Of a DNA stretch of 64,000 nt, positions 61,161 to 64,000 are shown piece after piece; position 1 is the first letter of the stretch; every line of letters begins with the position of its first letter. The DNA is from Ypsolopha sequella. Lineage: Eukaryota; Arthropoda; Insecta; Lepidoptera; Ypsolophidae. Made by a program: the position numbers and the translations under genes. The stretch lies in the NCBI GenBank assembly GCA_934047225.1, contig OW203988.1:5056229-5120228 (forward strand), written 5' to 3'. A model generated the notes under the pieces. That model ran no database searches, was not told the origin of the DNA, and worked only from the letters and a program-made list of their open reading frames with translations.

Positions 61161-63054
61161 CAGTTTCGGGCGTGGCTTATTCTATTTTACGATAGCGCGC
61201 GGGTGGAAATTCGTCCCGGTCTCCAAGCTCGCGCCTTCCATAGCAAAATTATGTGAATAGAGTGGACGAGGTAGGGTCAAAAGTAATACCTATTTTATTT
61301 TATCTAATTTATAAGTGTATTTCGATCATCGTCATCGGCATTGATCCTACTTGCTATCACGTCGGGACGTAAATTTATTACGGTCGGCTAAAAGTGGTTT
61401 GTTGAGTGTTTGATTTATCAGTTGACACTCGGAACATTTCAAACACTCCTTTAGAGATACATAATAATATCGTGACGGTTAATTGTCACCATTACCCATG
61501 CTTAAAATATTTTTCGCCCGTTGAGCTGGTTTTACACTTGCGGGAAAATAAATTGGACCAATTATTTCTTTACAAAAAATTGTTACTAAAGTTGTTATTA
61601 CAAAAAGTCTACTAAATACTCTCAGAAGGAATGCACCACGTCACTATCTATCTCACTGTAGCCTATCTCAATTATGTCGCTATCTCTCTCATTTAACTGC
61701 ACCACGTCACTATCTATCTCACTGTAGCCTCAATTACATCTCAATTATGCCTCTTTCATTTAACGTTTAACTGCGTAACTATCTCATTCCAACTCATTTT
61801 AAATAGCGTCACTATTTATCTCACTCTAACGCGTGTTAAATGGCATTTCTAATGCACGTCAAATAGTTTTACTGCCCACCACTCTTTCATTCTAAATTCT
61901 AATTATTAAAAAAAAATCGCAGCTCCTTTGGTAGTAAAATAGCAATAACTTTTTTTTCAAAACTAATACACCGAAATTGCCAGATCATTTGGAAAACAAT
62001 ATTTGATGAGCCGTTGTTTAAGACAATTTGCAAAAGTAACATAGTACATTTTTTTTTTCAGGGTGTGATGTCGAACTAACCTAATAACAAAAAATTGCTC
62101 AAAAATTGGGTTTTTATTTTTTCTTCCTGATGTTACAGCATTTCAAGGTTTATTTTTGACTTTATCAATAGCAGGACTATTCAGAGTTGCGCAACAAAAA
62201 CTTTATCCTTAGAATTTAGAACTGGTTAGCTTTGACTCTCAAAAATCTATTCGAATTTATAAAAGTACCATCAACTCGATGACTATCTACTTTTTGCTGA
62301 GTTCATAATTTGATATTCTGGTCAGTCATGAGCTGGCCTACCAGCCTTCCAAGGGAAAGCGTTGACTTTTGAGACACCTGTTTACCCTTGGGATAAATCG
62401 CAAAGTGTTTAAAATATAGAAATTTATTTGTATCATAGTTTGAAATGTTCAGTTCCCTTTACGCAAAATGAAAAAACAACTCTTTTAGGATTAATTTGTT
62501 GTCCCTATGTTTGTCTGTTTGTCCGTTTGTCTAGGCAATTTTTCTGGGTAAAATCAATAAATGCCAATATTTACAGCCCTGTAAAACATACATATTAAAA
62601 CGTTTTTATGGCCTTTTATTTAACTTTTTCATACAAATTTTCTCCTTATGAAAATATAGAGATCAACACTTGACATAATATTTTGCATTTGAAAGAAAGC
62701 ACAGAAAAGAACTGTAGAACAAATAATGTAAAAAATATAAAAACCATATCGTTCTATTCTAAAGGGATTAATAATCTACTGTTTGTTCAATGTGGCGATA
62801 GCTTTGTTTATTATTATTTTTTTGTTTTTGACTAAGATAACAAATATTTTCATACAAGGTATTCCTTAAGGGTTATTGCTCCTAATTTGTAACAAAATAT
62901 TAAGAAATAATTATAACGGTAAAGTACAACTTTTAGCTAAGACAATTTATTGTTAAAAGTTTGCTATATGCATAATATAGCATTCCGCGTCGGTCACTCG
63001 TTCGAGTAACACATCTATTAGCCCTTTGTTAGTCATCCGCAAAAAGTGACCAAC
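61161..63054. other. Non-genic stretch before the last LINE
   Basis: Contains a 66-bp direct duplication at about 61631-61760 (TGCACCACGTCACTATCTATC twice) and related CACTATCTCTC-like runs to about 61860. The rest is AT-rich with no gene. The last ~100 bases, from about 62975, may be the 5' UTR of the LINE that follows. Confidence 0.5.
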
Positions 63055-64000
63055 ATGTCGAAGTGTGAAAAATGTAACAAAAATATAACGGCAAAATCAC
63101 CGGGCCTGGAGTGCAATAAATGTGATAAATTGGTGCATTTCAACACACAATGCTCTGGATTAACTAGAAAACAGGTAACAGCATTACGCAACGCCGAAAA
63201 TCTAGAGTGGTCATGTCTGGAATGCCACGAGAATTCACCAAAGCGCAAGACCGTTATCCAAGATGAAGATGATGACGATGATGAAGATGATGAAGACGGA
63301 TTTTTAAAACCATCTAATATAAATATTAAAAAAATTGTCCGGGATGTATACAAGGAGGTTGAAAAAACATTGAAGAAGGAGATTCGAGAAATAAAAAGTT
63401 CTGTAGATTTTTGCTGCAGCAAAGCAGATGAATTTGTTTTGAGCATGGAGGCATTTAAGGAAAAAATAAAAGACCTAGAGAAGTCCAATGTTACCCTCAA
63501 AAATAAAAATTCGAACCTCGAAACTAAAATAGGAGCTCTGGAACAACGAATGCACCAGTTTGAACAGCATCAGCTTTGTACACAGCTGGAAATAACAAAC
63601 ATTCCTTCAGTTGAAAACGAAAATATTAACAATATTGCATCCTTAATAGCAGAGCAAATGAACTCAAACATCGCAGAAGTGAAGGTAGTTAAACGCATAC
63701 CAACCCGCGAGGGACAAGCTTCCCTGATTAAAATGGAAATGGCAGATCAGGAGGCTCGAGACCGTTGGCTAGTCGCCGCGAAGAACAAGAAGCTTCTTAT
63801 AGCAGATGTCGTGAAATCCACATCAGAGCCGATTGGAAGAATGAAAATTTTCATCCGAGAAGCCCTCACACCATATTACAAGATGTTGTTGTGGACCACG
63901 AAGCAAGAACTGCAGCCTACCTTCAAATATATTTGGTGCAAAAACGGAAAGATTTTAGTAAGGAAAGATGATAAGCAAAAAGTGATCACAATCAGATCAA
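63055..64000 (+). CDS. LINE ORF1-type protein with PHD finger, coiled coil and RRM-like domain (runs off the window)
   Basis: The ATG at 63055 opens 315 codons without a stop up to the window end. Residues 4-55 form a PHD-type zinc finger: C4, C7, C20, C23, H28, C33 and a final CLEC pair. An acidic run of Asp/Glu follows (about 75-87), then a coiled coil (about 100-185), then an RNA-binding-like part ('LEITNIPSVENENIN', 'VKVVKRIP', 'ARDRWLVAAKNKK'). This layout is common for ORF1 of insect CR1/Jockey-type LINEs, which bind their RNA. The antisense frame at 63033-63500 is a shadow. A host gene is possible but less likely. ORF2 should begin just beyond the window. Confidence 0.75.
   Translation, partial: MSKCEKCNKNITAKSPGLECNKCDKLVHFNTQCSGLTRKQVTALRNAENLEWSCLECHENSPKRKTVIQDEDDDDDEDDEDGFLKPSNINIKKIVRDVYKEVEKTLKKEIREIKSSVDFCCSKADEFVLSMEAFKEKIKDLEKSNVTLKNKNSNLETKIGALEQRMHQFEQHQLCTQLEITNIPSVENENINNIASLIAEQMNSNIAEVKVVKRIPTREGQASLIKMEMADQEARDRWLVAAKNKKLLIADVVKSTSEPIGRMKIFIREALTPYYKMLLWTTKQELQPTFKYIWCKNGKILVRKDDKQKVITIRS

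Noticed and set aside
63033..63500. 155-codon - strand frame
   Set aside because: Antisense of the PHD/coiled-coil ORF1; its Ser run is the complement of the acidic Asp/Glu run.

Overview
The window looks like a piece of an insect genome, most likely a moth or butterfly. It is AT-rich, most of it is transposable-element DNA, and several families look lepidopteran: foldback and MITE clusters, LINE tails with a recurring 'TTTGCTGGAAGAAATC' motif, a Helitron ending in CTAG, and generic lepidopteran repeat phrases. The assignment rests on recalled repeat style and was not checked by a database search.

Region 1 (1-9730) is most of a Polinton/Maverick (adintovirus-like) element whose left end lies outside the window. 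On the + strand, in order: the chromodomain end of the integrase, a minor capsid protein with a phospholipase A2 motif, an adenovirus-type cysteine protease, a penton-like protein, a 48-codon basic protein, the major capsid protein and a conserved unknown. Several of these genes are joined by 4-nt ATGA overlaps. Facing them on the - strand are a spliced small gene, an apparently intact protein-primed family B DNA polymerase and a second spliced gene. Virion genes and replication genes therefore converge near 3.9-4.1 kb. No packaging ATPase and no terminal inverted repeat could be found in the visible part.

Region 2 (9731-30460) is non-genic. It holds a 158-bp tandem repeat, a 37-bp-armed palindrome and a roughly 43-copy, 69-bp minisatellite, followed by a 19-bp tandem array. 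After these comes a dense run of inverted-repeat elements (17.6-30.2 kb): MITEs, foldbacks up to 1.1 kb, a hAT-like MITE nested in a foldback that carries two opposed tRNA-like arms, and a decayed LINE with a 33-bp internal expansion.

Region 3 (30460-44765) is a retrotransposon cluster: a nearly intact APE-type LINE (+), a 5'-truncated LINE (-), and an old LINE (+) whose ORF1 was split by a Ty3/gypsy-type LTR element. The LTR element has 127-bp LTRs and a GATCC target duplication. Its sequence just after the 5' LTR is a perfect 16-nt complement of sequence inside the LTR, which suggests self-primed reverse transcription.

Region 4 (45458-54370, - strand) is the only clear host gene. It is one 2908-codon reading frame with about 18 units of a 62-64-residue Lys-rich repeat, a 250-residue duplication and a Cys-rich C-terminus. 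Function is unknown.

Region 5 (54371-64000) is repeat DNA again. A Helitron remnant with the end of its helicase gene sits inside one arm of a large foldback. There are also a second copy of a MITE family seen at 24 kb, a scrambled LINE fragment, and at the right edge an open LINE ORF1 with a PHD finger that runs out of the window.
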